DNA of 64,000 bases from Mangrovicella endophytica (lineage in GTDB: Bacteria; Pseudomonadota; Alphaproteobacteria; Rhizobiales; Rhizobiaceae): assembly GCF_002893625.1 (NCBI RefSeq), contig NZ_PKMZ01000009.1:80436-144435 (forward strand), given 5' to 3'. This document shows, piece after piece, positions 9,147-18,059 of this stretch. Every line of letters begins with the position of its first letter. Positions within the stretch are counted from its first letter, which is position 1. A program made the position numbers and the translations under genes. The notes under the pieces were generated by a model that saw nothing but the letters and a program-made list of their open reading frames with translations, searched no databases and had not been told where the DNA came from.

Positions 9147-9737
9147 ATGGACTATTCGGACGAAGTCGAGCGGCTCTATGAGGTCAGGGGATGGTACTCG
9201 GCCGTCCACGAGATCCGGCACGACGGCGGTGAGCCCGGCGAGACGCTGGTGAAGGCCGCCGCTGCGGTGATCATCCGCAATCCGTTTGCTGGCCGGTTCG
9301 CCGCCGAGCTCAAGGATTTGACGGATCCGAGCCCGGCCATCGGGCACGCGCTTGGCGAGCGGGCCGCTGCCCTTCTCGCCGACCGGCCGGTGGAGAGCTA
9401 CGGCAAGGGCGGGATCGCCGGCACGGCCGGCGAGCAGGAGCATGTGGTCGCCTGCATCACCACGGTCTTCGGCAACCCGCTGCGCGAGCAGGTGGGTGGC
9501 GGCGAGGCCTGGATCTCCTCCGTCAGCAAGGTTGCGGCGGCGGGCACCTCCATCGACATCCCGCTCGCCCACAAGGACGAGCTCTACATCCGCTCCCACT
9601 ACGACGCCGTCACCTTCTCCGTGCCGGACGGTCCGCGGCCGGACGAGCTGCTGATCTGCGTCGCCGTGGCCTCGGGGCCGCGCGTGCATCAGCGCGTCGG
9701 CGGCAAGTCCGTCGCCGACCTGAAGAAGTCCGCGTGA
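9147..9737 (+). CDS. amino acid synthesis (DUF1185) family protein
   Basis: A 196-residue cytosolic protein of the family named 'amino acid synthesis', whose biochemical activity is not established. Recognisable parts are the N-terminal RLYEVRGWYSAVHEIRHDGG, a central GKGGIAGTAGEQEH loop rich in Gly, and DELYIRSHYDAVTF near the C terminus. The ATG at 9147 is preceded by GGGAG six bases upstream. It sits within the B6 operon between the ring-opening oxygenase and a PEBP-like gene. The same unknown gene is remembered in the M. loti B6 cluster, suggesting an accessory catabolic or repair role (inference). Confidence 0.8.
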   Translation: MDYSDEVERLYEVRGWYSAVHEIRHDGGEPGETLVKAAAAVIIRNPFAGRFAAELKDLTDPSPAIGHALGERAAALLADRPVESYGKGGIAGTAGEQEHVVACITTVFGNPLREQVGGGEAWISSVSKVAAAGTSIDIPLAHKDELYIRSHYDAVTFSVPDGPRPDELLICVAVASGPRVHQRVGGKSVADLKKSA

Positions 9738-9765
9738 CCGGCCCGACCCTCTGAAAGGACAATCC

Positions 9766-10224
9766 ATGCCTCTTAACATCAAGGATCTGAAGATCGCCTC
9801 GTCGGACTTTGAGCCGCTCGGCCGGCTGCGCGACGAGCATGCCGGCGACAAAGGCAACGTCCTGCCGAAGCTGACGATCAGCGGCGTTCCCGCGGGCGCC
9901 AAAGAGCTCGCGGTCATCTGCCACGATCCCGATGCGCCGCTGCCGAACGGCTTCACGCACTGGACCGTCTACGGCATCGACCCCGCGACCACGGATCTGT
10001 CGGACGCCCAGGAGAAGTTCCGCGTCGGACCGAACGGCGCCGGCGACAAGCAGTATTACGGCCCGCAGCCGCCGGCCGGGCATGGCGACCACCACTACTA
10101 CTTCTGGGTCTATGCGCTCGACACCGAGGTCGAGGGAACGCCGACCCGCGAGGAGTTCCTGGAGACCTACGCCGGCAACATCATCGAGCAGAACCGCATC
10201 GTCGGCATCTACCAGAACGCTTGA
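9766..10224 (+). CDS. YbhB/YbcL family PEBP-like protein
   Basis: A 152-residue phosphatidylethanolamine-binding-protein fold. The diagnostic ligand-pocket motifs are present: [18 protein letters not shown] (about residues 51-68) and [16 protein letters not shown] (about 102-117). No signal peptide, so cytosolic, like E. coli YbhB and YbcL-type relatives. It is tightly packed between the DUF1185 gene and the HMPDC decarboxylase, with GAAAGGACAATCC as ribosome-binding region. Its role in B6 breakdown is unknown; binding a labile or anionic intermediate is possible but unproven. Confidence 0.85.
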   Translation: MPLNIKDLKIASSDFEPLGRLRDEHAGDKGNVLPKLTISGVPAGAKELAVICHDPDAPLPNGFTHWTVYGIDPATTDLSDAQEKFRVGPNGAGDKQYYGPQPPAGHGDHHYYFWVYALDTEVEGTPTREEFLETYAGNIIEQNRIVGIYQNA

Positions 10225-10294
10225 GCCGATCTCTGGGCGGGGCTCGCCTCCGCCCTGCGCCGGCTGTGACGGAAGGGAATGGAAGAGTGCAATC

Positions 10295-11017
10295 ATGAGC
10301 GAAGTCAGCGACGCCCGCCGGACGGTGTTCGAGGAGCTGGTGACCGGAACGAAGATCCTCATCAACGAGGGGATCATGGACGTGTTCGGCCATATCAGCG
10401 CACGTGACCCGGAAGACCCCAACTACTTCTTCCTGGCGCAGAAGCTGGCTCCGGCCGTGATCACGGTCGACGACATGCAGCGCTTCAACCTCGAGGGCGA
10501 GACGACCGACAACCGGCCATCCTACCTCGAACGCTACATTCACAGCGAGATCTACAAGGCGCGCCCGGATGTGCAGTGCGTGTTGCACACCCACTCGCCA
10601 GCGGTGCTGCCCTATTGCTTCGTCGACGAGCCGCTCCGGCCGGTCACGCATATGGGCGCCTTTCTCGGCGAGAGGGTGCCGGTCTACGAGATCCGCGACA
10701 AGCAGGGCGACGAGACGGACCTCTTCGGCAACAGCCCGGCCGTATGTGCAGAGATCGCCGAAAGCCTAGGCGACCAGCCCGTCGTGCTGATGGCGCGGCA
10801 CGGCGTCGTCAACGTCGGCAGCTCCGTCCGGCAGGTGGTGTTCCGCGCCTTCTATCTGGAGCAGGAGGCCGCCGCCCACACCGCCGGCCTGCGGATCGGT
10901 ACGATCAAGTACCTGTCGGCGGGCGAGCTCAAGGCGGCGGGGAACCTTGTCGGCGCGCAGATCAACCGTGGCTGGGACCACTGGTCGGAGCGCCTCCGGC
11001 AGAAAGGCCTCCTCTGA
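10295..11017 (+). CDS. 3-hydroxy-2-methylpyridine-4,5-dicarboxylate 4-decarboxylase
   Basis: Removes the 4-carboxylate of 3-hydroxy-2-methylpyridine-4,5-dicarboxylate, giving the MHPCO substrate. A 240-residue class II aldolase/adducin-fold protein with metal-binding histidines in [13 protein letters not shown] and the third histidine in [13 protein letters not shown]-terminal phrase [19 protein letters not shown] is typical of this decarboxylase. The start at 10295 follows GGAAGAG; the frame stays open far upstream but the extra sequence overlaps the PEBP gene in another frame. Known members use Mn2+. The assignment rests on recalled M. loti HMPDdc and on context. Confidence 0.9.
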   Translation: MSEVSDARRTVFEELVTGTKILINEGIMDVFGHISARDPEDPNYFFLAQKLAPAVITVDDMQRFNLEGETTDNRPSYLERYIHSEIYKARPDVQCVLHTHSPAVLPYCFVDEPLRPVTHMGAFLGERVPVYEIRDKQGDETDLFGNSPAVCAEIAESLGDQPVVLMARHGVVNVGSSVRQVVFRAFYLEQEAAAHTAGLRIGTIKYLSAGELKAAGNLVGAQINRGWDHWSERLRQKGLL

Positions 11018-11132
11018 TCCGGACGCCTGCGGACCGCGTCACGGCCGCCGGTGCCGCGCAAGGATCACTTACCGGCGATTTCAATGATCCCACGGCGCTC
11101 CGGCGTCACGGGAGAACGCAACGAAACGAGCC

Positions 11133-12782
11133 ATGTCGCACGCCGAAGATTACGACTACATCATCGTCGGGGCCGGATCGGCCGGTTGCGTGCTCGCCCA
11201 TCGGCTGAGCGCGGATCCGAACTGTACGGTGCTGCTGGTCGAGGCGGGTGGCTGGGACCGCGATCCGATGATCCATATCCCGCTCGGCTGGGGGAAGATC
11301 CTCACCGAGCGGCGCCACGACTGGATGTATTTCTGCGAGCCCGAGGAGAATGTCGGCGGACGGCGCGTCGAGTGCGCCCGCGGCAAGGTCATCGGCGGCT
11401 CCTCCTCCACCAATGCCATGGCCTATGTGCGGGGGAACCGCGGCGACTACGACCGCTGGGCGGCCAGTGGCCTCTCCGACTGGTCGTACGAGAAGGTGCT
11501 CCCCTACTTCCGCAAGCAGGAAAGCTGGGAGGGCGGCGAGAGCCGTTTCCGCGGCGGCGCCGGGCCCGTGCGGACGCAGTTCTGCCGCTACAGGGACCCG
11601 CTGATCGACGCCTTCGCCAAGGCCAGCGTCGAGGCCGGTTATCCGCAGACCGACGACTATAACGGCGAGCGGCAGGAAGGCTTCGGCCGCCTGCAGATGA
11701 CGATCGCCAACGGCCGGCGCTGCTCGACCGCCTCCGCCTATCTGCGGCCGGCGCTGAAGCGGCCGAACCTCACCGTCCTTACCGGCGCGATGACCACCAG
11801 GATCGTGATGGAAGGCGCGCGAGCGACCGGCATCACCATTAACCACCGCGGCGGCGAGCGGACGGTTGGCGCGCGCCGCGAGGTACTGCTTTCCGGCGGC
11901 GTGATCAACACGCCGCAGCTGATGATGCTGTCCGGCATCGGCGCGGGGGACGAACTCGCCGCCCACGGCATCGAGACGCGCATTCACCTGCCGGCGGTCG
12001 GCAAGAACCTCCAGGACCACGTCTCCGTCATCCTCATGTATCGGCGCCGCGGCGAGGGCCCGTTCCTGCGCAAGATGCGCGCCGACCGGATCGGCCTCGA
12101 CTTCGCCCGGACCTACCTAACGGGGCGCGGCTTCTCCGGCGACGTGCCGGGCGGCGTGGTGGCCTTCCTGAAGAGTGATCCGTCACGGCCGCTGCCGGAC
12201 GTGCAGCTGCTGTTCACGGCGGCTCCGCTCGCGGCCTGGCCCTACTTCAAGCCGTTCAAGGCGCCCTTCGCGGACGGCTTTGCGACGCGCATCGTGGCGA
12301 CGCAGCCGGAGAGCCGCGGCGCGGTGAAGCTCGCCTCCGCCGATCCCCTCGCGGCGCCGCTGATCCACCAGAACTTCCTCGCCTCGCCGCGGGACTGGGA
12401 GTCGCTGCGCGCCGGCTTCCGGGCGGCGCGCCGGCTGGCGGCCCAGCCGTCCATGCAGCCCTTCGTCGAGGCGGAGTTCTTTCCCGGGCCGGCCTGCGAG
12501 AGCGACGCCGAGATCGACGAGCACATCCGCCGCACTTCCATCACCGTCCACCACCCGGCCGGCACCTGCCGGATGGGCGCGGACGAGGCCTCCGTGGTCG
12601 ATCCGCAGCTGCGCGTGCGCGGCGTCGCGGGCCTCAGGGTCGTCGACGCGTCCGTGATGCCGGACCTCGTCTGCGGCAACATCAACGCCGCGGTGATCAT
12701 GATCGCGGAAAAGGCGGCCGACCTGATTGCCGCGTCCCACTCGCAGACACGCGCTGCGCCCAGCATGAGGGAGGCGGCCTGA
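11133..12782 (+). CDS. 4-pyridoxate dehydrogenase (GMC oxidoreductase)
   Basis: FAD enzyme oxidising 4-pyridoxate to 5-formyl-3-hydroxy-2-methylpyridine-4-carboxylate. The 549-residue GMC-family protein has the FAD motif [19 protein letters not shown] at the N terminus, GMC signature [20 protein letters not shown] and C-terminal catalytic [12 protein letters not shown] followed by [17 protein letters not shown]. In M. loti the corresponding enzyme is membrane-associated and passes electrons to a non-oxygen acceptor; no obvious membrane span is visible here. The stop overlaps the FHMPC dehydrogenase start (TGATG), so translation of two consecutive pathway steps is coupled. Confidence 0.88.
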   Translation: MSHAEDYDYIIVGAGSAGCVLAHRLSADPNCTVLLVEAGGWDRDPMIHIPLGWGKILTERRHDWMYFCEPEENVGGRRVECARGKVIGGSSSTNAMAYVRGNRGDYDRWAASGLSDWSYEKVLPYFRKQESWEGGESRFRGGAGPVRTQFCRYRDPLIDAFAKASVEAGYPQTDDYNGERQEGFGRLQMTIANGRRCSTASAYLRPALKRPNLTVLTGAMTTRIVMEGARATGITINHRGGERTVGARREVLLSGGVINTPQLMMLSGIGAGDELAAHGIETRIHLPAVGKNLQDHVSVILMYRRRGEGPFLRKMRADRIGLDFARTYLTGRGFSGDVPGGVVAFLKSDPSRPLPDVQLLFTAAPLAAWPYFKPFKAPFADGFATRIVATQPESRGAVKLASADPLAAPLIHQNFLASPRDWESLRAGFRAARRLAAQPSMQPFVEAEFFPGPACESDAEIDEHIRRTSITVHHPAGTCRMGADEASVVDPQLRVRGVAGLRVVDASVMPDLVCGNINAAVIMIAEKAADLIAASHSQTRAAPSMREAA

Positions 12783-13711
12783 TGATCCGTCGCATCGCCA
12801 TTCTCGGTCTCGGGACCATGGGGCCCGGCATGGCCGCCCGGCTGGCCAGGGGCGGCCTGGACGTCACGGCCTACGACATCGCGCCGGCGGCGGTCGAGCG
12901 CGCCCGCTCCGCTCTCGGCACGATCGAGGGCGTCCTGGACGCGCTGGAGATCGCCGCGCCTGCCGGCGGCGCTGGCACGATCCGCTTCACCGGCGACATC
13001 GCCGACGCGGTGGCCGGTGCCGACCTCGTGATCGAGAACGTGCCCGAAAACATCGGGGTGAAGGCGGAGATCTACCGCGCCATCGAGGGGCTGATCGCGG
13101 CCGACGTCATCGTGGCGTCCGACACGTCCGGCATCCCGATCACGCAGCTGCAGGCCCACATCTCCCACCCCGAGCGGATGGTCGGCATGCACTGGTCGAA
13201 CCCGCCGCACATCATCCCGATGATCGAGGTGATCGGCGGCGAGAAGACCGACCCGCAGACCGTGGCGACGATCCGGGACCTGATCCGCTCGATTGGGCTG
13301 CTGCCGGTGGTGGTGAAGAAGGACGTTCCGGGCTTCGTGGAGAACCGGGTCCTCTACGCGCTGCTGCGGGAGGCCGTCGACCTCGTCGAGCGCGGCGTGA
13401 TCGAGCCGCAGGACATCGACACCTGCGTCTCCTGGGGCATCGGCTACAAGATCGCGGTGGTCGGACCGATGGCGCTGCTCGACATGGCCGGGCTCGACAT
13501 CTACCGCTCGGTCTCCTCATTCCTCAACGCCGACCTGGCACGGCGCGAGGACGTCGCGCCGATGGTCGAGAAAAAGATCGCCGCCGCCACGCTCGGGCTG
13601 AAGTCCGGCAAGGGCATCTACAACTACGCCGAGGGCACGATCCCACAGTTGCAGGCCGACCGCGCCGCCAAGCTGATCGCGGTGCGCCGCATCCTCGAAG
13701 GGCGGGGCTAG
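12782..13711 (+). CDS. 5-formyl-3-hydroxy-2-methylpyridine-4-carboxylate 5-dehydrogenase
   Basis: NAD-dependent aldehyde dehydrogenase built on the 3-hydroxyacyl-CoA dehydrogenase fold, producing 3-hydroxy-2-methylpyridine-4,5-dicarboxylate. It has 309 residues with Rossmann motif GLGTMG (9-14). The dyad described for the M. loti enzyme, His137 (GMHWSNPPH) and Glu149, falls at the same numbers. The C-terminal domain (about 190-305) contains the usual GFVENRVLYALLREAVDLVE stretch. The start overlaps the preceding stop by one base. It is followed five bases later by the ABC ATPase gene, suggesting one transcript for catabolism and transport. Confidence 0.92.
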   Translation: MIRRIAILGLGTMGPGMAARLARGGLDVTAYDIAPAAVERARSALGTIEGVLDALEIAAPAGGAGTIRFTGDIADAVAGADLVIENVPENIGVKAEIYRAIEGLIAADVIVASDTSGIPITQLQAHISHPERMVGMHWSNPPHIIPMIEVIGGEKTDPQTVATIRDLIRSIGLLPVVVKKDVPGFVENRVLYALLREAVDLVERGVIEPQDIDTCVSWGIGYKIAVVGPMALLDMAGLDIYRSVSSFLNADLARREDVAPMVEKKIAAATLGLKSGKGIYNYAEGTIPQLQADRAAKLIAVRRILEGRG

Positions 13712-13715
13712 AGAC

Positions 13716-14576
13716 ATGGCTCTGGCTGCCGCCCGCGCGCGAAACGACGTTCCAACGCTGCAGGCCGTCGCAAGCGTCGCGGCGGCTTCCGACCTGATCA
13801 GCGCCCGCGGCGTCTCCGTAACGATGGGGTCCGGTCGCCACCGCCAGGTCATCCTCGACAACATCGACCTCTCGGTCCCCGAGGGATCGTTCGTGTCGCT
13901 GATCGGCCCATCAGGCTGCGGCAAGAGCACGCTCCTGAAGGTGCTGGCCGGGCTCGTGGAGCCGAGTACCGGTCGCGTGTCGGTCGCCGGCCATGCGCCG
14001 GCCGACGCGGCACGCCGGCGCATGATCGGGCTCGTCTTTCAGGACGCCAACCTGCTCCCGTGGAAGAACGCCGTCGACAACGCCTCCATGCTGCTCAGCA
14101 TCGCCGATCCGACGCTGTCGAAGGCGGCCTTGCGCGAACGCGGCCAAGCCATGCTGGACCTCGTCGGACTCGGCGACGCCGCCCACAAGATGCCGAACGA
14201 ACTCTCCGGCGGCATGCGCCAGCGCGTCTCCATCGCCCGGTCGCTGGCGCTCGACCCGGCCGTACTCCTGATGGACGAGCCCTTCGGTGCCCTCGACGCC
14301 ATCACCCGCGACACGATGGGGCAATCGCTGCTGGAGATCTGGGAGCGGACGGGCAAGACGATCGTGCTCGTCACCCACTCGATCGACGAGGCGGTGCACC
14401 TGTCGAAGCAGGTGCACGTGCTCGGGATCAAGCCGGGGCGGATCATCGAGACGCTCGACGTCCCGCTGCCCTACCCGCGCGAGGTATCGATCGTCGAGCA
14501 CCCCGACTTCATCAGGCTCCACAACGGCTTGCGCGCGCTGCTGCGCGACAGCCACCGTCCGGGGCAGCCGTCATGA
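13716..14576 (+). CDS. ABC transporter ATP-binding protein, NitT/TauT type (candidate B6 importer)
   Basis: A 286-residue ATPase subunit with Walker A GPSGCGKST (about residues 68-76), Q loop VFQDANLLPW, signature LSGGMRQR, Walker B VLLMDEPFGALDA and switch histidine VTHSIDEA. The type matches nitrate/sulfonate/HMP-pyrimidine importers (SsuB/TauB/ThiZ). An N-terminal extension of about 30 residues precedes the domain. It starts five bases after the FHMPC dehydrogenase and overlaps the permease start by ATGA. Placement inside the B6 operon makes a vitamin B6 vitamer or catabolite the likely cargo (inference). Confidence 0.9.
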   Translation: MALAAARARNDVPTLQAVASVAAASDLISARGVSVTMGSGRHRQVILDNIDLSVPEGSFVSLIGPSGCGKSTLLKVLAGLVEPSTGRVSVAGHAPADAARRRMIGLVFQDANLLPWKNAVDNASMLLSIADPTLSKAALRERGQAMLDLVGLGDAAHKMPNELSGGMRQRVSIARSLALDPAVLLMDEPFGALDAITRDTMGQSLLEIWERTGKTIVLVTHSIDEAVHLSKQVHVLGIKPGRIIETLDVPLPYPREVSIVEHPDFIRLHNGLRALLRDSHRPGQPS

Positions 14577-15382
14577 GCGTCCAGTCCTCTTCCGTCACCC
14601 CACGCGAGATGCCGGCCTGGCGATTCGTCACCGACCGCTGGTTGCCGCCGGTCATCCTGTCCGTCATCACCCTCCTCGCCTGGGAGGCGGTGGTGCGGAT
14701 CTTCGCGATCTCGCCCTTCATCGTGCCGGCGCCCTCGGCCGTCGCGGAGGCACTGGCCGCCAACTGGGGGACGCTCCTGCAGGCGAGCATCGTGACGGCG
14801 GAGGAGATCCTGCTCGGCTTCGTCGTGTCCGTTGTGGCGGGCGTCGCGCTAGCCCTCCTCATCGTCCGCTTCGACTGGCTCGGCCGCGCCCTCTATCCGC
14901 TGGTTGTTCTGTTCCAGAACGTGCCGAAGGTGGCGCTGGCGCCGATCTTCATCCTGTGGTTCGGCTACGGCCTCGCGCCCAAGATCATCCTGATCCTGGT
15001 GATCGCCTTCTTCCCCGTGACCCTGTCCATGCTGGCCGGCATGGAGTCCGTGGACCGCTCGCTGGTCTCGCTGATGAACTCCGTCGGGGCGAGCCGCAGC
15101 CAAATCCTCCTGCGCATCCGCGTGCCGCACTCGCTGCCGAACCTCATGGCCGGCATGAAGATCGCCGCGACCTTGAGCGTCATCGGCGCCATCGTCGGCG
15201 AGTTCGCCGGCGCCTCGGACGGGCTCGGCTACGCCATCCAATTCGCCTCCACGCAGCTCGACACGCCGCTGGTCTTCGCCGCGCTGCTGCTCGTCTCGGT
15301 CCTCGGCATCGTCTTCTACTACGCCGCCGAGCTGCTGGAACGGCTGGTGGTGCCCTGGGCACCGAAGTTCAGCGGCCGCTAG
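14573..15382 (+). CDS. ABC transporter permease, NitT/TauT type (candidate B6 importer)
   Basis: A 269-residue inner-membrane permease of the SsuC/TauC/ThiX class with about six hydrophobic segments. The cytoplasmic EAA loop is seen as SLMNSVGASRSQILLRIRVPHSLPNLMAGM. The N terminus starts MSVQSSSVTPREMPAW. The ATG overlaps the ATPase stop codon (ATGA), and the binding-protein gene follows after 42 bases, so all three subunits are encoded together. Confidence 0.9.
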   Translation: MSVQSSSVTPREMPAWRFVTDRWLPPVILSVITLLAWEAVVRIFAISPFIVPAPSAVAEALAANWGTLLQASIVTAEEILLGFVVSVVAGVALALLIVRFDWLGRALYPLVVLFQNVPKVALAPIFILWFGYGLAPKIILILVIAFFPVTLSMLAGMESVDRSLVSLMNSVGASRSQILLRIRVPHSLPNLMAGMKIAATLSVIGAIVGEFAGASDGLGYAIQFASTQLDTPLVFAALLLVSVLGIVFYYAAELLERLVVPWAPKFSGR

Positions 15383-15424
15383 CCGACCCATGGGTTTCAG
15401 GTTCAACGAAAAGGGGAACAGGAC

Positions 15425-16438
15425 ATGCTGAGGCGCTCATTGATCAAGGCGGCGGGGATCGCCGCGGTGGCCGGCTCTCTCTGCCTCGGCACGCTGCCGG
15501 CGCTGGCCGCCGACCAGGTCGCCGTGCAGCTCGATTGGGTGGTGCGCGGCAACCACGCCATGTTCTTCGTCGGCAAGGAGAAGGGCTTCTTCGCCGACAA
15601 CGGCATCGAGGTCACCGAGATCCGCAAGGGATCCGGCTCGCCCGATACGATGCGGCTGGTCGGCAACGGCAATGCCGAGTTCGGCTTCGGCGACCTGCCG
15701 ACGCTGGCCGTCGCCCGCTCGCAAGGAGTGCCCGCCGTGGCGCTGGCGGCGGTGAACCAGAAGTCCCCGCTGGCGATGCTCTCGCTCGCCAAGACGGTGA
15801 AGCTGGAGAAGCCCGACGACCTGAAGGGCCTCACCATCGGCATCCACCCGGCCGGCTCGACCTACATCTTCTTCCGCAGCTTCCTTGCCGCCAACGGCCT
15901 GACCGAAAAGGACATGACGCTCAACAGCGTGTCGCCGCCGTACGAAAGCTACCTGCTGCTCGGCCGCGTCCAGGCCGTTCCGGGCTATCTCGACGCGGAG
16001 GTCCCCGAACTGGAGGCGAAGGCCGGCGGCCCCGGCTCGCTCAGCGTCATGCAGGGCGCCGACTTCGGCTGGAAGGCCTTCGGCTCCGGCCTCCTCACCT
16101 CGGACGCGATGATCAAGGAAAAGCCCGATCTCGTGGGCCGCTTCGTCAAGGCCTACATCAAGGCCTTCGACTACGTCGCCGCCCATCCCGAAGAAGCAGC
16201 CGAGATCACCGCCAAGGCCGTCCCCGGCTACGCCGACAAGAAGGACGTCCTGCTCGCGCAGATCCAGGCCGACATCCACAGCACCTTTACCAGCCCGGAG
16301 ACCGAGGCACATGGCCTCGGCTGGATGAGCAAGGCGCAGTGGGAGGAGACGCTAAAGACGCTCTCCGAGCAGGGCGTGCTGAAGACCACGCCAGCGGTCG
16401 ACAGCGTCTACACCGACACCTTCCTGCCGAAGAGCTGA
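15425..16438 (+). CDS. THI5/NMT1-like periplasmic substrate-binding protein (candidate B6 importer)
   Basis: A 337-residue secreted binding protein. A signal peptide with twin-positive start (MLRRSLIKAAGIAAVAGS) ends at a likely LPALAA cleavage site. The mature start VAVQLDWVVRGNHAMFFVGKEKGFF is typical of the NMT1/THI5-like family, whose ThiY members bind formylaminopyrimidine, a ring close in shape to pyridoxine. The GGACAG-type ribosome-binding region lies just upstream of the ATG. With the two preceding genes it completes a NitT/TauT-type importer inside the B6 operon. Cargo is inferred, not shown. Confidence 0.88.
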   Translation: MLRRSLIKAAGIAAVAGSLCLGTLPALAADQVAVQLDWVVRGNHAMFFVGKEKGFFADNGIEVTEIRKGSGSPDTMRLVGNGNAEFGFGDLPTLAVARSQGVPAVALAAVNQKSPLAMLSLAKTVKLEKPDDLKGLTIGIHPAGSTYIFFRSFLAANGLTEKDMTLNSVSPPYESYLLLGRVQAVPGYLDAEVPELEAKAGGPGSLSVMQGADFGWKAFGSGLLTSDAMIKEKPDLVGRFVKAYIKAFDYVAAHPEEAAEITAKAVPGYADKKDVLLAQIQADIHSTFTSPETEAHGLGWMSKAQWEETLKTLSEQGVLKTTPAVDSVYTDTFLPKS

Positions 16439-16502
16439 GGCGGGACGAACCGATGGCGCTCCGGACCGGCATTTGCACAGACGCAGGCCGTCCGGGGCGC
16501 GG

Positions 16503-16931
16503 CTACCGGCAGCGGAGCCGGCCGGCCTCCTCGCCGCAGGTCACGGCCCGCGAACTGGAAGGCCCTGCCGAACGGTCGAGGACGATCTGGGAGCGGGTCC
16601 CGTATGCATCCCGCGCAAAGCCGCACCAGAGCGTCTCGACCGCCATGTTCTCCCGCTTGTCGTTGAGAAGCGAATACGCCGCCGTCGACGGATCGCGCCA
16701 GAGCTCGATGCTGGCGGTGGCTCCAGGCGCGACCGGGGTCGGGGCGGCCGAATACCAGTGGGCGAGATCGATGTGGCACGCCAGCGGAGCGCCGGCCGCA
16801 TTGGTGATCGTCACAGGGACGCGGTCGAGCCCATCGGTGCCGCGGCGCACCTCGATGTGGTGCAGCTCGACTGCGCCGGCAGGCAGTGCAGAAACGAGGA
16901 AGACAGCAGCGTAGTAAGCGTTCAATCTCAT
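16503..16931 (-). CDS. small secreted protein of unknown function
   Basis: A 142-residue protein with an N-terminal signal peptide (MRLNAYYAAVFLVSALPAGA). The mature part is beta-rich with an immunoglobulin-like look: VPVTITNAAGAPLACHIDLAHW, then PVAPGATASIELWRD. Four or so cysteines remain after cleavage (ACHI, LWCGF, VTCGEE, RLRCR), suggesting periplasmic disulfides. I do not recognise a named family. The ATG at 16931 is placed by the signal peptide; a longer reading frame continues upstream over the divergent BMP gene start and is not supported. It interrupts the otherwise rightward operon between the two ABC importers. Confidence 0.6.
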   Translation of the reverse strand: MRLNAYYAAVFLVSALPAGAVELHHIEVRRGTDGLDRVPVTITNAAGAPLACHIDLAHWYSAAPTPVAPGATASIELWRDPSTAAYSLLNDKRENMAVETLWCGFARDAYGTRSQIVLDRSAGPSSSRAVTCGEEAGRLRCR

Positions 16932-16972
16932 GTCATTCTCGGGAAATCGAGGGTGAAACGGGAGAGACACTA

Positions 16973-17000
16973 AACAGTTCAACCAAAAACAACAGTTCAA
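16973..17000 (+). repeat. direct repeat AACAGTTCAA x2 upstream of BMP gene
   Basis: Two exact copies of the decamer AACAGTTCAA, at 16973-16982 and 16991-17000, offset by 18 bases. They lie in an unusually AT-rich stretch just before the BMP binding-protein gene and opposite the start of the leftward secreted-protein gene. They could be an activator or repressor site; no other copy was noticed. Confidence 0.45.
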
Positions 17001-17013
17001 AATGGAGGCTCGC

Positions 17014-18051
17014 ATGAGAAATACATTTGTTACTGCTGCAAGTGCTGTTGTACTTTCCCTTGCGCTACATGCGTCCGCGCTTGGCGCCGAGATCTCGTCG
17101 ATCGCGATCCTGACGCCGGAGGAGGGCACGGATTACGGCTGGAACCAGCAGGGCATCGACGCCTGCAAGGCCGCCGCCGAGGCGGCCGGGATCACCTGCG
17201 AGGTGGCCCAGGGCCTCGGCTACGGCGACGTCCGCCCGGCGCTGCGAGAGCTCTCGGAAGACGGTGCCGGCCTGATGATCGCGCATGCCAGCGGCTACAA
17301 CACCGCCGCACCCGAGATCGCAAGCGAGACCAAGACACCGGTCGCTATCGTCGACACGCCGCAGGGCCTCCAGAAGGGTCTCGTCGCGGACTACACGCTG
17401 AGCGGCCACGAGGGCGCCTATCTCGCCGGTCGTCTCGCCGCCAAGATGAGCCGGTCCAAGCATGTCGGCATCGTCGTATCGGGCGAGCCGCCGTCGTGGA
17501 ACGCCCAGTCCGCCGGCTTCGCGCAAGGGGTGAAGGCCGAGAACGGCGACGTAAAGATCACCTACGCCGTGATTGGACCCGCCGCCTACAGCGACGCCGC
17601 CGGCGGCCGGCGGGTGACCGAAAGCGTGATCGCGGCCGGCGCCGACATCATCTTCGGCCAGGGCAACGGCTCCAGCTTCGGCATGCTGCAGGCGGTGGAA
17701 ACCACCAAGGCCGCGGATGGCGGCAAGGTCTATTTCATCGACGTGATCGGCGACAAGACGCCGGTGAGCAAGGGCTTCCTCCTCAGCTCCGTGGTCTGGA
17801 ACATCACCCCGATCTACGCGGCGATGATCAAGGACATCAAGGACGACACCTTCGGCACGAAGCACTACGCGATCGGGCTCACCGATGATTCCGTGAAGCT
17901 GCTGAAGACTGATCAGATCCCCGACGACGTCTGGGGCGCGGTCCAGAAGATCCGTGACCAGATGATCTCCGGCGAGATCAAGATCGAGCCGGTCTTCGAG
18001 GCGACCGCCGTGCGTGGCCTGATGACCGACGTGTCCGCAGCTGCGCAGTAG
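17014..18051 (+). CDS. BMP-family ABC substrate-binding protein (candidate B6/nucleoside-type importer)
   Basis: A 345-residue periplasmic binding protein of the BMP/Med (PF02608) family, whose characterised members bind nucleosides. The signal peptide is MRNTFVTAASAVVLSLALHASALGA and its codons are strikingly AT-richer than the body. Family motifs include ILTPEEGTDYGWNQQG and a central GHEGAYLAGRLAAKMS. GGAGG seven bases before ATG 17014 favours this start over the ATG four codons upstream. A strong hairpin separates it from the ATPase gene. Its position between B6 genes suggests a B6 vitamer as cargo (inference). Confidence 0.9.
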   Translation: MRNTFVTAASAVVLSLALHASALGAEISSIAILTPEEGTDYGWNQQGIDACKAAAEAAGITCEVAQGLGYGDVRPALRELSEDGAGLMIAHASGYNTAAPEIASETKTPVAIVDTPQGLQKGLVADYTLSGHEGAYLAGRLAAKMSRSKHVGIVVSGEPPSWNAQSAGFAQGVKAENGDVKITYAVIGPAAYSDAAGGRRVTESVIAAGADIIFGQGNGSSFGMLQAVETTKAADGGKVYFIDVIGDKTPVSKGFLLSSVVWNITPIYAAMIKDIKDDTFGTKHYAIGLTDDSVKLLKTDQIPDDVWGAVQKIRDQMISGEIKIEPVFEATAVRGLMTDVSAAAQ

Positions 18052-18059
18052 GCGTACCC

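Noticed and set aside
14287..16914. 875-codon open frame on the plus strand
   Set aside because: Overlaps three well-supported ABC transporter genes in another frame; the translation is Arg-rich nonsense.
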